Source of the DNA: Gammaproteobacteria bacterium
GTDB lineage: Bacteria; Pseudomonadota; Gammaproteobacteria; Pseudomonadales; Cellvibrionaceae
Assembly (NCBI GenBank): GCA_005801205.1
Contig: SYDJ01000018.1
Span: 1 to 46,980 of the forward strand
Length of the DNA: 46,980 nucleotides
Direction of reading: 5' to 3'
Under the pieces are notes generated by a model. That model ran no database searches. It had not been told where the DNA came from and saw nothing but the letters and a program-made list of their open reading frames with translations. Positions 17,054 to 25,223 of this stretch are shown one piece after another. Both the position numbers and the translations under genes were made by a program. Positions within the stretch are counted from its first letter, which is position 1. Every line of letters begins with the position of its first letter.

Positions 17054-18055
17054 TTATTTAGCACTTCTGAGTAATGCGCCCCAATCCATCAACATCTCTT
17101 CTAATAACAATTGTTTGTTAGGATTAGAAACTCCCAAGAGCTGGCGTTTAGAAACCAGTATTTTCTCTAGATAACGATGCAAAAGCGCAGCGGGAACTTT
17201 GGCCAAGCGGTCGCGTAAATCTTGCGGAAGCTGGTTCATCAGCACCTGCTCTACGCCAAGTTGCCATCGCATTAGCGAATGCAGCCACACTAAAAACCAT
17301 TCAACCAAGGCAATTACATCGTCTTTTTGCCATTGTGAGGCAACTTCAATGGCTGATATTTGGCCGGTGCTGACGCGAATCAGATTTAGCAGCCAGGCAT
17401 CGCGGCGCTCCAAGGCATCGCTTTCTAAGTAGGACAAAGCGGTAAGCGGCGCACCACCAGCGGCTTCAATAAGCTTTTCAACGGGAATATTGCTACCCAC
17501 CATTAAGGGCTTGAGCCAGTGAATCACCTGTTCAGTGTTGGGCGTAGCGAGTAAGCGCATTTGGCAACGGCTGCGAATAGTAGGTAATACTGCACTAGGT
17601 GTATGGCAAACCAATATTAACAAAGTACTGGCAGCAGGCTCTTCAAGGGATTTCAGTAAGGCGTTAGCAGCATTCGCATTCATTGCCTCGGCGGGCTCCA
17701 GCACTACCACCTTATAACCGCCCTGCTGTGCGGTTTTGCCCAAATCCTCAATCAGTGCCCGCACTTGATCGACTTTAATGCCTTTAGCCCCTTCTTCTGG
17801 CGAAATCACAATCAGGTCTGGGTGATTCTGCGCCTTATTGAGCATGCAGCCACGGCATTTGCCGCAAGGTGTGCCTTCTATGGGAGATAAACACAGCAGC
17901 AATTGCGCTAGCGCTTCGGCGAGGTGACGTTTACCTATACCCTTAGCTCCCGCAAACATCAAAGCATGGGGGAGTTTTTTGGCGGCTATTTGCTGGCTGA
18001 GTTGCTGCCATTCTTGCAGTTGCCAAGGGTAAGGATGCGAGGGGAAATCAGACAT
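17054..18055 (-). CDS. holB: DNA polymerase III subunit delta prime
   Basis: The protein has 333 residues from ATG 18055 (MSDFPSHPYPWQ); the frame extends to TTG 18070, but GAGC just before 18055 and the usual family start favour the ATG. A clamp-loader AAA+ fold is seen: GAKGIGKRHLAEALA (degenerate P-loop), zinc-ribbon cysteines in CGKCRGC, EPAEAMNANAANALLKSLEEP, and sensor LILVCHTPSAVLPTIRSRC with the SRC motif. It is part of the clamp loader that places the beta clamp on DNA. 115 bases upstream of pilZ on the same strand. Confidence 0.92.
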   Translation of the reverse strand: MSDFPSHPYPWQLQEWQQLSQQIAAKKLPHALMFAGAKGIGKRHLAEALAQLLLCLSPIEGTPCGKCRGCMLNKAQNHPDLIVISPEEGAKGIKVDQVRALIEDLGKTAQQGGYKVVVLEPAEAMNANAANALLKSLEEPAASTLLILVCHTPSAVLPTIRSRCQMRLLATPNTEQVIHWLKPLMVGSNIPVEKLIEAAGGAPLTALSYLESDALERRDAWLLNLIRVSTGQISAIEVASQWQKDDVIALVEWFLVWLHSLMRWQLGVEQVLMNQLPQDLRDRLAKVPAALLHRYLEKILVSKRQLLGVSNPNKQLLLEEMLMDWGALLRSAK

Positions 18056-18221
18056 AAACGCGCTCAACAAAATGAAGGCCGCAAGCTTACCAACGGCGGA
18101 GGCTAGATAGCAAACCCAATCCCAATAAGAGCCTGACAGGAGTCTGTTTAGCTATTTAGGCAGGGATTTGCGATAATCGCCGCCCTTTCCTTTTTATACA
18201 CGCTAAGTCAGTAACCCTCGC

Positions 18222-18878
18222 ATGAACGACATCAACACTGCCCTCGATTTCGACCTCGATATTCTCCATCTCGATGACGATTTAATGATCTGCAACAAAC
18301 CGGCAGGTTTACTGACCGTTCCTGGCAAAGGGCCAGAGAAGCAGGATTGTTTGATTAATCGTGCGCTGAAATTTAACCCAAATGCGCGGGTGGTGCATAG
18401 GTTGGATCAAGGCACATCGGGAATTGTGATGTTTCCGCTCAACTATATGAGTTTAAAAATCCTTACCAAACAATTTGAAGCGCGCGGTATTCACAAGCGC
18501 TATGTAGCTGTAGTGAGTGGATTGGTTGAAGCGGATGAAGGCGAAGTAAAACTGCCACTAATTTGCGATTGGCCAAACAGACCATTACAGAAGGTGTGTT
18601 TTGAATCAGGCAAACCGGCGCACACGCGTTATCAAGTACTTGAGCGCGATGAGGCTCGCAATTGCACTCGTGTATTGCTAGAACCTGTGAGTGGCCGCAC
18701 CCATCAATTGCGCGTGCATATGCTGAGCCTTGGCCACCCTATGCTTGGCGATCAACTTTATTCACCGTTGGATATTCAAGCACAAGCACCGCGTTTATTG
18801 TTACACGCGCAACACATTGAACTGACACACCCTATTTTGCGCCATAAAATTGAAGTGGAATGTTTGGCAGAGTTCTGA
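18222..18878 (+). CDS. rluA: dual-specificity 23S rRNA/tRNA pseudouridine synthase RluA
   Basis: A 218-residue protein, matching the short RluA length (E. coli 219). The catalytic motif is HRLDQGTSGIVMF (Asp in RLD). LPLICDWPNRPLQKVCFESGKPAHT and GRTHQLRVHMLSLGHPMLGD are RluA-type signatures. It modifies U746 of 23S rRNA and U32 of some tRNAs. It is on the plus strand, inserted between holB and tmk, both minus-strand; the promoter must lie in the 166-base gap shared with holB. The ribosome binding site is weak. A strong bidirectional terminator follows. Confidence 0.92.
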   Translation: MNDINTALDFDLDILHLDDDLMICNKPAGLLTVPGKGPEKQDCLINRALKFNPNARVVHRLDQGTSGIVMFPLNYMSLKILTKQFEARGIHKRYVAVVSGLVEADEGEVKLPLICDWPNRPLQKVCFESGKPAHTRYQVLERDEARNCTRVLLEPVSGRTHQLRVHMLSLGHPMLGDQLYSPLDIQAQAPRLLLHAQHIELTHPILRHKIEVECLAEF

Positions 18879-18900
18879 TCGAAACAGTTCAATAATAAAG

Positions 18901-18934
18901 AAAAAGCGCAGAACCTTTCGATTCTGCGCTTTTT
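18901..18934. terminator. bidirectional terminator between rluA and the pilin gene
   Basis: AAAAAGCGCAGAA (18901-18913) pairs perfectly with TTCTGCGCTTTTT (18922-18934), loop of eight bases. It serves rluA on the plus strand and the pilin gene on the minus strand. Confidence 0.92.
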
Positions 18935-18954
18935 CGATTTAGCAAAAACGTGTT

Positions 18955-19374
18955 TTAACAGCCTGTTGTTACCACCACGAAAGTAGGCGGCAATATCGCC
19001 GACGTCGGTTGTGTATAAGCAGCTGTACAGTTAGTGACTACTGTCGCAGTCATCGTTGTCCCCGCAACTGTAGGTGTGTAATCAGGCGTCGATATGCCGG
19101 CTACAGCTGCAATAGTCGCCGCATTGGGGTAGCCATTCACAAAGGTGACAGCAACACCTTCAAATGTTTGAGGTGACACTGGGTTCACCAAGAACTTGCC
19201 ATGCGTCAGAGCAGCCGCAGCCTTTAACGAACCCACCGCAGCGTTAACCTTCGCTATACGGGCATCTCTGGTTAAATCAACAAATTTAGGCAACGCGGTT
19301 GCGGCCAAAATCCCCAAAATTACAATAACGGCGATTAGCTCGATTAACGTAAAGCCCGATTGATTTTTATTCAT
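18955..19374 (-). CDS. type IV pilin-like protein (prepilin)
   Basis: The protein has 139 residues from ATG 19374, preceded by AGGTGAT; the frame opens earlier at 19419 without support. The leader MNKNQSG is cut before FTLIELIAVIVILGILAATA, a class III (type IVa) prepilin with Glu at mature position 5. After the helix (FVDLTRDARIAKVNAAVGSLKAAAAL) comes a small globular head. Two Cys near the C-terminus (TNCTAAYTQ and the final GC) could form the pilin D-loop disulfide. The helix resembles MshA-type or major pilins. No assembly genes lie beside it; it is inserted between tmk and holB. Confidence 0.87.
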   Translation of the reverse strand: MNKNQSGFTLIELIAVIVILGILAATALPKFVDLTRDARIAKVNAAVGSLKAAAALTHGKFLVNPVSPQTFEGVAVTFVNGYPNAATIAAVAGISTPDYTPTVAGTTMTATVVTNCTAAYTQPTSAILPPTFVVVTTGC

Positions 19375-19501
19375 ATCATCACCTAATCCAGTCAGAGTTA
19401 TGGCAAAGCTAACGATCAATCAATACTGCGAAATCGATCTAAATGCTAGCGGTTCTCTAAAACTTTAGTTCTAGATTGAAAGATAATCAAATAAGGAAAT
19501 T

Positions 19502-20152
<651 letters not shown>

Positions 20153-20181
20153 TTACCTATTTATGTCATTTGAATTCGTTA

Positions 20182-20232
20182 TTTTAACGAACACTACATT
20201 TTAACGAATAGAAGGTTTTAATGAATAGAAGG
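20182..20232. repeat. three 17-base tandem units upstream of ppiB
   Basis: Units at 20182-20198, 20199-20215 and 20216-20232. The second and third (TTTTAACGAATAGAAGG and TTTTAATGAATAGAAGG) differ by one base; the first shares the TTTTAACGAA start. The array lies in the tmk-ppiB divergent promoter region and could change promoter spacing. Confidence 0.75.
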
Positions 20233-20328
20233 TTTCCTTCACCTTCGTTGAGCGCGTATCATACCCGCTTTTTAGGCATACTGACTTTTTGCCATACCTT
20301 TCCTGTCATAACGCTTTAGGAGCTTCAC

Positions 20329-20841
20329 ATGATCACTTTACATACCAATTACGGCGACATAGTTATTGAATTGGATTTCGATAAGGCGCCCAATACTGCT
20401 GCCAACTTTAAAAAATACGCTGAAGAAGGTTTTTACAACGGTACTATTTTTCACCGCGTAATTGACGGCTTTATGATTCAAGGCGGCGGCATGACTGAAG
20501 ACATGAGCGAGAAAAAAGAAAAATACGCACCTATTCAGAACGAAGCTGACAACGGTTTGAAAAATCTGGTTGGCACTTTAGCGATGGCTCGCACAGGCGA
20601 CCCACACAGCGCAACTGCGCAATTTTTTATTAACGTAAAAGACAACAGCTTTTTAAATCACAGTGCTAAAAACAATCAAGGCTGGGGCTATGCCGTGTTC
20701 GGTAAAGTCACTGCCGGTATGGATGTTGTGAACAAAATTAAAGGTGTGAAAACCGGCAGCAAAGGCCATCACCAAGATGTACCCGTTGAAGCTGTCATAA
20801 TTCAAAATGTCAGCGTTGAAAGCGGCGCAGCTGCCGAATAA
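20329..20841 (+). CDS. ppiB: peptidyl-prolyl cis-trans isomerase B (cyclophilin)
   Basis: A 170-residue cytoplasmic cyclophilin without signal peptide. The active-site run is intact: [33 protein letters not shown] and [14 protein letters not shown]. It speeds proline isomerisation during protein folding. GGAG precedes the ATG by eight bases. lpxH begins two bases after its stop, so the two are an operon, an arrangement seen in other gammaproteobacteria. Confidence 0.95.
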   Translation: MITLHTNYGDIVIELDFDKAPNTAANFKKYAEEGFYNGTIFHRVIDGFMIQGGGMTEDMSEKKEKYAPIQNEADNGLKNLVGTLAMARTGDPHSATAQFFINVKDNSFLNHSAKNNQGWGYAVFGKVTAGMDVVNKIKGVKTGSKGHHQDVPVEAVIIQNVSVESGAAAE

Positions 20842-20843
20842 TT

Positions 20844-21566
20844 ATGTCAACACTGTTTATTTCAGATTTACATCTCCATGAAACACGCCCGCAGATTACG
20901 CGGGCGTTTTTTCATTTTTTGCACACTCAAGCATTAGGCGCAGAACAGCTTTATATTCTGGGCGATTTTTTTGATGCTTGGATTGGCGATGATGATGACA
21001 ACGCATTAAATGCCGAAATCGCCACCGAACTAAAAAAATTGAGTAGCGCAGGCACTCAGATTTTTTTAATGCACGGCAATAGGGATTTCTTACTCGGTGA
21101 AAAATTTGCAGCGCAAGCTGGTGCACAATTAATTGCGGAGGGCACTGTCATTGATTTGTATGGCTGCCCTACTCTGTTATTGCATGGTGACAATCTATGC
21201 ACCGACGATAAAGATTATATTGCCTTTCGCCAACAGGTTCGTTCGCCGCAATGGCAGCAGCAGATTCTTGCGCAACCGCTGGCTGCACGCCGCGCCTTAG
21301 CAGCGCAATTACGTGAAAAAAGCCAAGCGATGAACAGTTTGAAAGCTGAGGATATTATGGATGTATCCCAAGCTGACGTTATTCGCGTTATGCAAAACGC
21401 AGAGGTGACACGTTTAATTCATGGTCATACCCATCGCCCCGCACGCCATACTCTTGAAGTTAATCTAAAGAGCGCTGAACGCATTGTATTGGGTGACTGG
21501 CACGATTTAGGTTGGGTGATTGTTGCTGACAGAGACAAAACAGAACTCATCAGTTGGTCACTTTAA
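20844..21566 (+). CDS. lpxH: UDP-2,3-diacylglucosamine diphosphatase
   Basis: A 240-residue calcineurin-fold phosphoesterase. The metal motifs are FISDLHLHE, LGDFFDAWIGDDD, MHGNRDFLLG, LLHGDNLCTDD and HGHTHRPARH. It removes UMP from UDP-2,3-diacylglucosamine to give lipid X in lipid A synthesis at the inner membrane face, which shows the cell is Gram-negative with lipopolysaccharide. Two bases after ppiB; translation is probably coupled. Confidence 0.95.
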   Translation: MSTLFISDLHLHETRPQITRAFFHFLHTQALGAEQLYILGDFFDAWIGDDDDNALNAEIATELKKLSSAGTQIFLMHGNRDFLLGEKFAAQAGAQLIAEGTVIDLYGCPTLLLHGDNLCTDDKDYIAFRQQVRSPQWQQQILAQPLAARRALAAQLREKSQAMNSLKAEDIMDVSQADVIRVMQNAEVTRLIHGHTHRPARHTLEVNLKSAERIVLGDWHDLGWVIVADRDKTELISWSL

Positions 21567-21593
21567 TCATCCAAACATCATAGAGCTGCGCCC

Positions 21594-22019
21594 ATGTTGC
21601 TAATAATGATCATAAATAGCTTTTTAGTCGGCAGCGCAGTTCTCATTCACTTTGAAGTACTCAATTGGTTATCCTTAACAATTCCCAAACTACCTGTTAA
21701 TCGCCGCCTTAGTGTTTTGTTCGGTATTTTTGGGGCACTTATCGCGCATGTTATTGAGGTTTGGCTGTTTGCGTTTGGTATTTATGGGCTGGTTCACTCA
21801 AAACAATTTGGCGAGCTACAAGGCCCCATTAGCAACACCCTGCTTGACTGCGTCTACTTTTCATTTACCTGCTATACCACCTTAGGTTTCGGCGATGTTC
21901 GCCCCATTGGCCTTATTCGTTTTTTAACGGGTTTAGAAGCGCTCACGGGTGTAGTACTTATAGCTTGGACATCCTCTTTTATGTTTATTGAGATGCAGAA
22001 ATTCTGGAAAGCAAAATAG
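21594..22019 (+). CDS. two-TM potassium channel family protein
   Basis: A 141-residue membrane protein. The pore helix and filter are VYFSFTCYTTLGFGDVRPIG, with TTLGFGD as K+-selectivity filter, flanked by hydrophobic helices (LFGIFGALIAHVIEVWLFAFGIYGL before, LTGLEALTGVVLIAWTSSFMFI after). A further N-terminal hydrophobic stretch may add a third helix. There is no RCK or cyclic-nucleotide domain, so gating is unknown. It starts 27 bases after lpxH and may be read through from it. lapG follows after 84 bases. Confidence 0.82.
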   Translation: MLLIMIINSFLVGSAVLIHFEVLNWLSLTIPKLPVNRRLSVLFGIFGALIAHVIEVWLFAFGIYGLVHSKQFGELQGPISNTLLDCVYFSFTCYTTLGFGDVRPIGLIRFLTGLEALTGVVLIAWTSSFMFIEMQKFWKAK

Positions 22020-22103
22020 CGCTGCTGAGTGCAGCAAACATCTGCCAGATTTAAAAGCTTGGCTATACTCAAGGCATCTTTAGCCTCAGGTTAGTCGCCC
22101 AGA

Positions 22104-22832
22104 TTGATTTCGTCTCCCGCCTTACACCTTAGCCCAGACAAGTTCCGCCTTGTCTGGGCAAGACCATTCTGGATACGCCATTTACGCGGGGGCTTGTTCA
22201 TCTGCATTTTACTTTGTGGGCTGTTCTGCTCTGCCGACCTTAACCCTAATAAACTTGAAAACACCATGCAAACTCGCTTTGGTGCCAATGGGGTTAGCAA
22301 GCTACAACAGTGGCAATTTTTAATTGAAAAGCAGCAAGCTGGTTCAGCGCTTGAAAAAATCAAAACAGTGAATGACTTCTTTAATAAAAACACACACTTT
22401 GCAGACGATAATATCCATTGGAAACAAAGCGATTATTGGGCAACACCGATTGAAACACTGGGTAGTGGCGCAGGCGATTGTGAGGATTACACCATCGCCA
22501 AATACTTTACGCTGCTACGTCTAGGTATACCGATTGAACAGTTGCGACTGATTTATGTAAAAGCACAAATTGGCGGCAGCACCAGTAAACTATTTCAGGC
22601 GCACATGGTGCTTGGTTATTATGCCGAACCTAATTCAATTCCACTTATTTTAGACAATTTGCTATCTGAGCTTACAACTGCTGATAAACGCGATGATTTA
22701 AAACCGGTATTCAGTTTTAACAGCGCCGGTTTGTGGGTTGGCAACCAGGCACAGCCACAGATTGATCCAACTGCACGTCTATCACGCTGGCGCGATGTGC
22801 TTGAACGTATGAAACTAGAAGGTTTTTATTAA
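22104..22832 (+). CDS. lapG: LapG-type periplasmic cysteine protease
   Basis: A 242-residue bacterial transglutaminase-like cysteine protease. The triad is C126 (GAGDCEDY), H167 (QAHMVLGY) and D184 (LILDNL). The acidic residues around C126 (D125, E127, D128) match the LapG calcium site. LapG cleaves the adhesin at its N-terminal TAAG site in the periplasm, releasing biofilm cells, unless held by LapD. A hydrophobic export signal (LFICILLCGLFCSA) lies at 31-44. The start is uncertain: TTG 22104 has no clear ribosome binding site, the frame is closed by TAG at 22092, and an 11-bp hairpin lies inside the first codons; TTG 22194 is the alternative. lapD starts 21 bases later. Confidence 0.9.
   Translation: MISSPALHLSPDKFRLVWARPFWIRHLRGGLFICILLCGLFCSADLNPNKLENTMQTRFGANGVSKLQQWQFLIEKQQAGSALEKIKTVNDFFNKNTHFADDNIHWKQSDYWATPIETLGSGAGDCEDYTIAKYFTLLRLGIPIEQLRLIYVKAQIGGSTSKLFQAHMVLGYYAEPNSIPLILDNLLSELTTADKRDDLKPVFSFNSAGLWVGNQAQPQIDPTARLSRWRDVLERMKLEGFY
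22132..22159 (+). promoter_or_regulatory. 11-bp perfect hairpin at the 5' end of lapG
   Basis: GCCCAGACAAG (22132-22142) and CTTGTCTGGGC (22149-22159) form a perfect stem with loop TTCCGC. No T tract follows on either strand, so it is not a plain terminator. It could control lapG translation or protect the mRNA; if translation starts at TTG 22104 it lies inside the coding region. Confidence 0.5.
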
Positions 22833-22853
22833 GCCAATTGAAGAGACGCGACC

Positions 22854-24764
22854 ATGTCATTAATAAAACAATTATGGATTGGGATTATCGTTCTGCTACT
22901 ACTCGCATTAGGTGGCAGCTTTGCCATTAGCATTACATCCGCCAAGAATTACCTTGAAGAACAGTTGCGTGTAAAAAATTTGGACAACGCAACTTCGCTA
23001 GCGCTTTCCATGTCGCAAATGGAAAAAGACCCCGTGACATTAGAATTATTGATTAGCGCGCAATTCGATACTGGACACTACGAATATATCACCCTAGCTG
23101 ACCCGCAGAAAAAAATGCTAGTAGAACGCCACTATGAAGAAAATCGGGGCAATAAAAAAACATCTAATGTACCCACTTGGTTTACACAGCTTGTTAATTT
23201 TGATGCGGCACCCGGGATAGCTCAAATTCAAGATGGATGGCAACAATACGGAACTCTGACCGTAAAAAGTCATTCGCGTTATGCATGGCAAGCGCTCTGG
23301 AATAGCACCTCACAATTACTCACCTGGTTTGTTGTTGCTGCCCTTTTAAGTGGGCTGGTAGGCACATTGATTTTGAAATTTATATCTAGCCCATTAAATA
23401 TTGTTATCAAGCAAGCTGAAGCTATAGGTCAACGCCGCTTTGTCACGTCAGACGAACCTAAAACCACGGAGTTTCAACGTTTAGTTCGCGCTATGAACAC
23501 GCTTTCACAAAGCGTGAAAACGATGCTTGAAAAAGAAACCAAACAATTGGAAAAATTGCGCCGCGAATCGCAATTAGATGCCTTGACTGAATTACCCAAC
23601 CGCAATCACTTTTTAAATTTATTAGAAAGCAAACTCAACCGAGATGACAGCGATAGCGCAGGTGTTATTGCGATTGTGCGTTTTTTAAATCTTACAGATA
23701 TAAATAATCACCATGGGCGTGCTGCAGCTGACCACGCACTGCTACAAATTGCAGGCGTACTACACCAATTTATTGACCACTACCCCAGCAGCCATGCGGG
23801 GCGTTTAAATGGCAGCGATTTTGTTCTGGTAATTTCTAACAACCCTTCTGCAGAGGCCATTGGCGCTGAACTTTCTGAGCAATTAAATGCACAACTCAAC
23901 GAAGATGAATTGCGTAGCATTCAATTACCAATTGCAGTATGTACCTATAATCGCGGCGAAAAACGCAATGAACTTTTGCATAAGCTGGATGGTGCTTTGG
24001 CGCAAGCAGAACTGAAAGGTAACCGTGCGCTAATTACACTCAACCGTACTCACCAACCTTTAGCGCACCGCAATCTAAACGATTGGCGTGAAGCCATTAC
24101 CCAAGCGCTTGAACACAAAAAATTGCAACTAGCGCAATTTTCTGTTTTTTCACCTTCTGGTGAACTTTTGCATTTTGAAGCGCCCGTGCGCTTGCTATTA
24201 GATGATGACTGGCAACCTGCTGGCTACTTTATGCCGTGGGCGGCACGGCTTGGCATAATGCCCGCCATCGATTTAGACGTTATTAAAACAGCATTAAAAA
24301 ATTCAGATAAGAAATCAGCCATTGCGATTAACATTTCGGCAGATTCTTTGTGCAGCGCCACTTTTCGCGAACAGGCAATTTCGCTATTAAATCACTCCCT
24401 CGAGAAAGCTCACCATATCTGGCTAGAGTTCCCAGAATCTTGCGCGCTGCGCCACATGGCAGAATTGCGCAGCTTTACCAATGCACTGCGTGCTATTGGT
24501 TGCCACATTGGGCTTGAACATGTTGGCTTGGAATTTACTAAAATTCGCGAACTACAGGATATAGGTTTGCACTATTTGAAAATTGACGGCGCAATTATTC
24601 GTGATATTGATAGCAATACTGGCAACCAACAATTTTTATCTGGCCTATGCAAAATTGGCCACTCATTGGGAATGCTAATGATTGCGGAAGGCGTAAATTC
24701 CAAAGCGGAAAAAGAAAAGCTGGAACAACTTGATATAGACGGTTTTACCGGCCCCGGTGTTTAG
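22854..24764 (+). CDS. lapD: LapD-type c-di-GMP receptor with degenerate GGDEF and EAL domains
   Basis: A 636-residue inner-membrane protein. TM1 (about 8-28) and TM2 (about 155-178) flank a periplasmic LapD/MoxY-type domain. Its DGWQQYGTL turn carries W129, the probable counterpart of the LapG-binding Trp. A HAMP helix, a linker and a GGDEF domain follow; the latter keeps LDALTELPNRNHF but has NGSDF where GGDEF belongs. In the EAL domain the signature is FEAPVRL, and the catalytic DDFG region reads LEHVG, so both domains should be inactive. c-di-GMP binding to the EAL domain is expected to make the periplasmic part capture LapG. Follows lapG by 21 bases; convergent with the adhesin operon. 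Confidence 0.92.
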   Translation: MSLIKQLWIGIIVLLLLALGGSFAISITSAKNYLEEQLRVKNLDNATSLALSMSQMEKDPVTLELLISAQFDTGHYEYITLADPQKKMLVERHYEENRGNKKTSNVPTWFTQLVNFDAAPGIAQIQDGWQQYGTLTVKSHSRYAWQALWNSTSQLLTWFVVAALLSGLVGTLILKFISSPLNIVIKQAEAIGQRRFVTSDEPKTTEFQRLVRAMNTLSQSVKTMLEKETKQLEKLRRESQLDALTELPNRNHFLNLLESKLNRDDSDSAGVIAIVRFLNLTDINNHHGRAAADHALLQIAGVLHQFIDHYPSSHAGRLNGSDFVLVISNNPSAEAIGAELSEQLNAQLNEDELRSIQLPIAVCTYNRGEKRNELLHKLDGALAQAELKGNRALITLNRTHQPLAHRNLNDWREAITQALEHKKLQLAQFSVFSPSGELLHFEAPVRLLLDDDWQPAGYFMPWAARLGIMPAIDLDVIKTALKNSDKKSAIAINISADSLCSATFREQAISLLNHSLEKAHHIWLEFPESCALRHMAELRSFTNALRAIGCHIGLEHVGLEFTKIRELQDIGLHYLKIDGAIIRDIDSNTGNQQFLSGLCKIGHSLGMLMIAEGVNSKAEKEKLEQLDIDGFTGPGV

Positions 24765-24837
24765 AGATTCAAAGAGAGATTCTGATCATAAAAAAAGTGC
24801 AAAAGCGCCTTGTTTTATTAAATCGTTTTATTCGAAA

Positions 24838-25167
24838 TTAAATATTTAAATCATCGCCATCATCAAGTAAGTTCATCCCCTGCCGCTGGCCGCGCAACTC
24901 GCGACGCGACAACAATTTTGTCTGTGCAGCATCGGGCAAATCAGTAAACCGAATTGTCCCCTGATCCACCAAAAGGTTGATGACATCTTCAAGCACCCGC
25001 GCCATCGCTTGATCAGATTGCTCTAATGTAGCGACTTGAGTAGATTTTAAAGATTGCAGATATAAATGTAACTCGCTGGATTCATCACCAACATATTCAC
25101 TAATATCCTCTACTGCAATTTGGCTTATCGCAATAATTGCACCGTCTTGATTACGTTTTATATACAT
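24838..25167 (-). CDS. small conserved-looking protein downstream of the adhesin gene
   Basis: The protein has 109 residues from ATG 25167 (MYIKRNQDGAIIAIS); an in-frame ATG at 25179 would add four. It is soluble, acidic and without signal peptide. An acidic first half is followed by a helical block VLEDVINLLVDQGTIRFTDL and PDAAQTKLLSRRELRGQ, which reads like a conserved family core. I cannot name the function. It lies 56 bases after the adhesin stop on the same strand and may be translated from the same transcript, so a role in adhesin export or control is possible but not shown. Confidence 0.72.
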   Translation of the reverse strand: MYIKRNQDGAIIAISQIAVEDISEYVGDESSELHLYLQSLKSTQVATLEQSDQAMARVLEDVINLLVDQGTIRFTDLPDAAQTKLLSRRELRGQRQGMNLLDDGDDLNI

Positions 25168-25223
25168 AGATACATCCAAATATACTTAGGCAGTTTCTCA
25201 TCCTTGAGTAGTTACACAAAAAC

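Noticed and set aside
22092-22104. Fusion of lapG frame with the upstream channel gene
   Set aside because: An in-frame TAG at 22092 closes the frame and the channel gene has its own stop at 22019.
24765-24837. Possible terminator between lapD and the converging small gene
   Set aside because: A T run exists on the minus strand, but the only stem is two to three base pairs; too weak to call.
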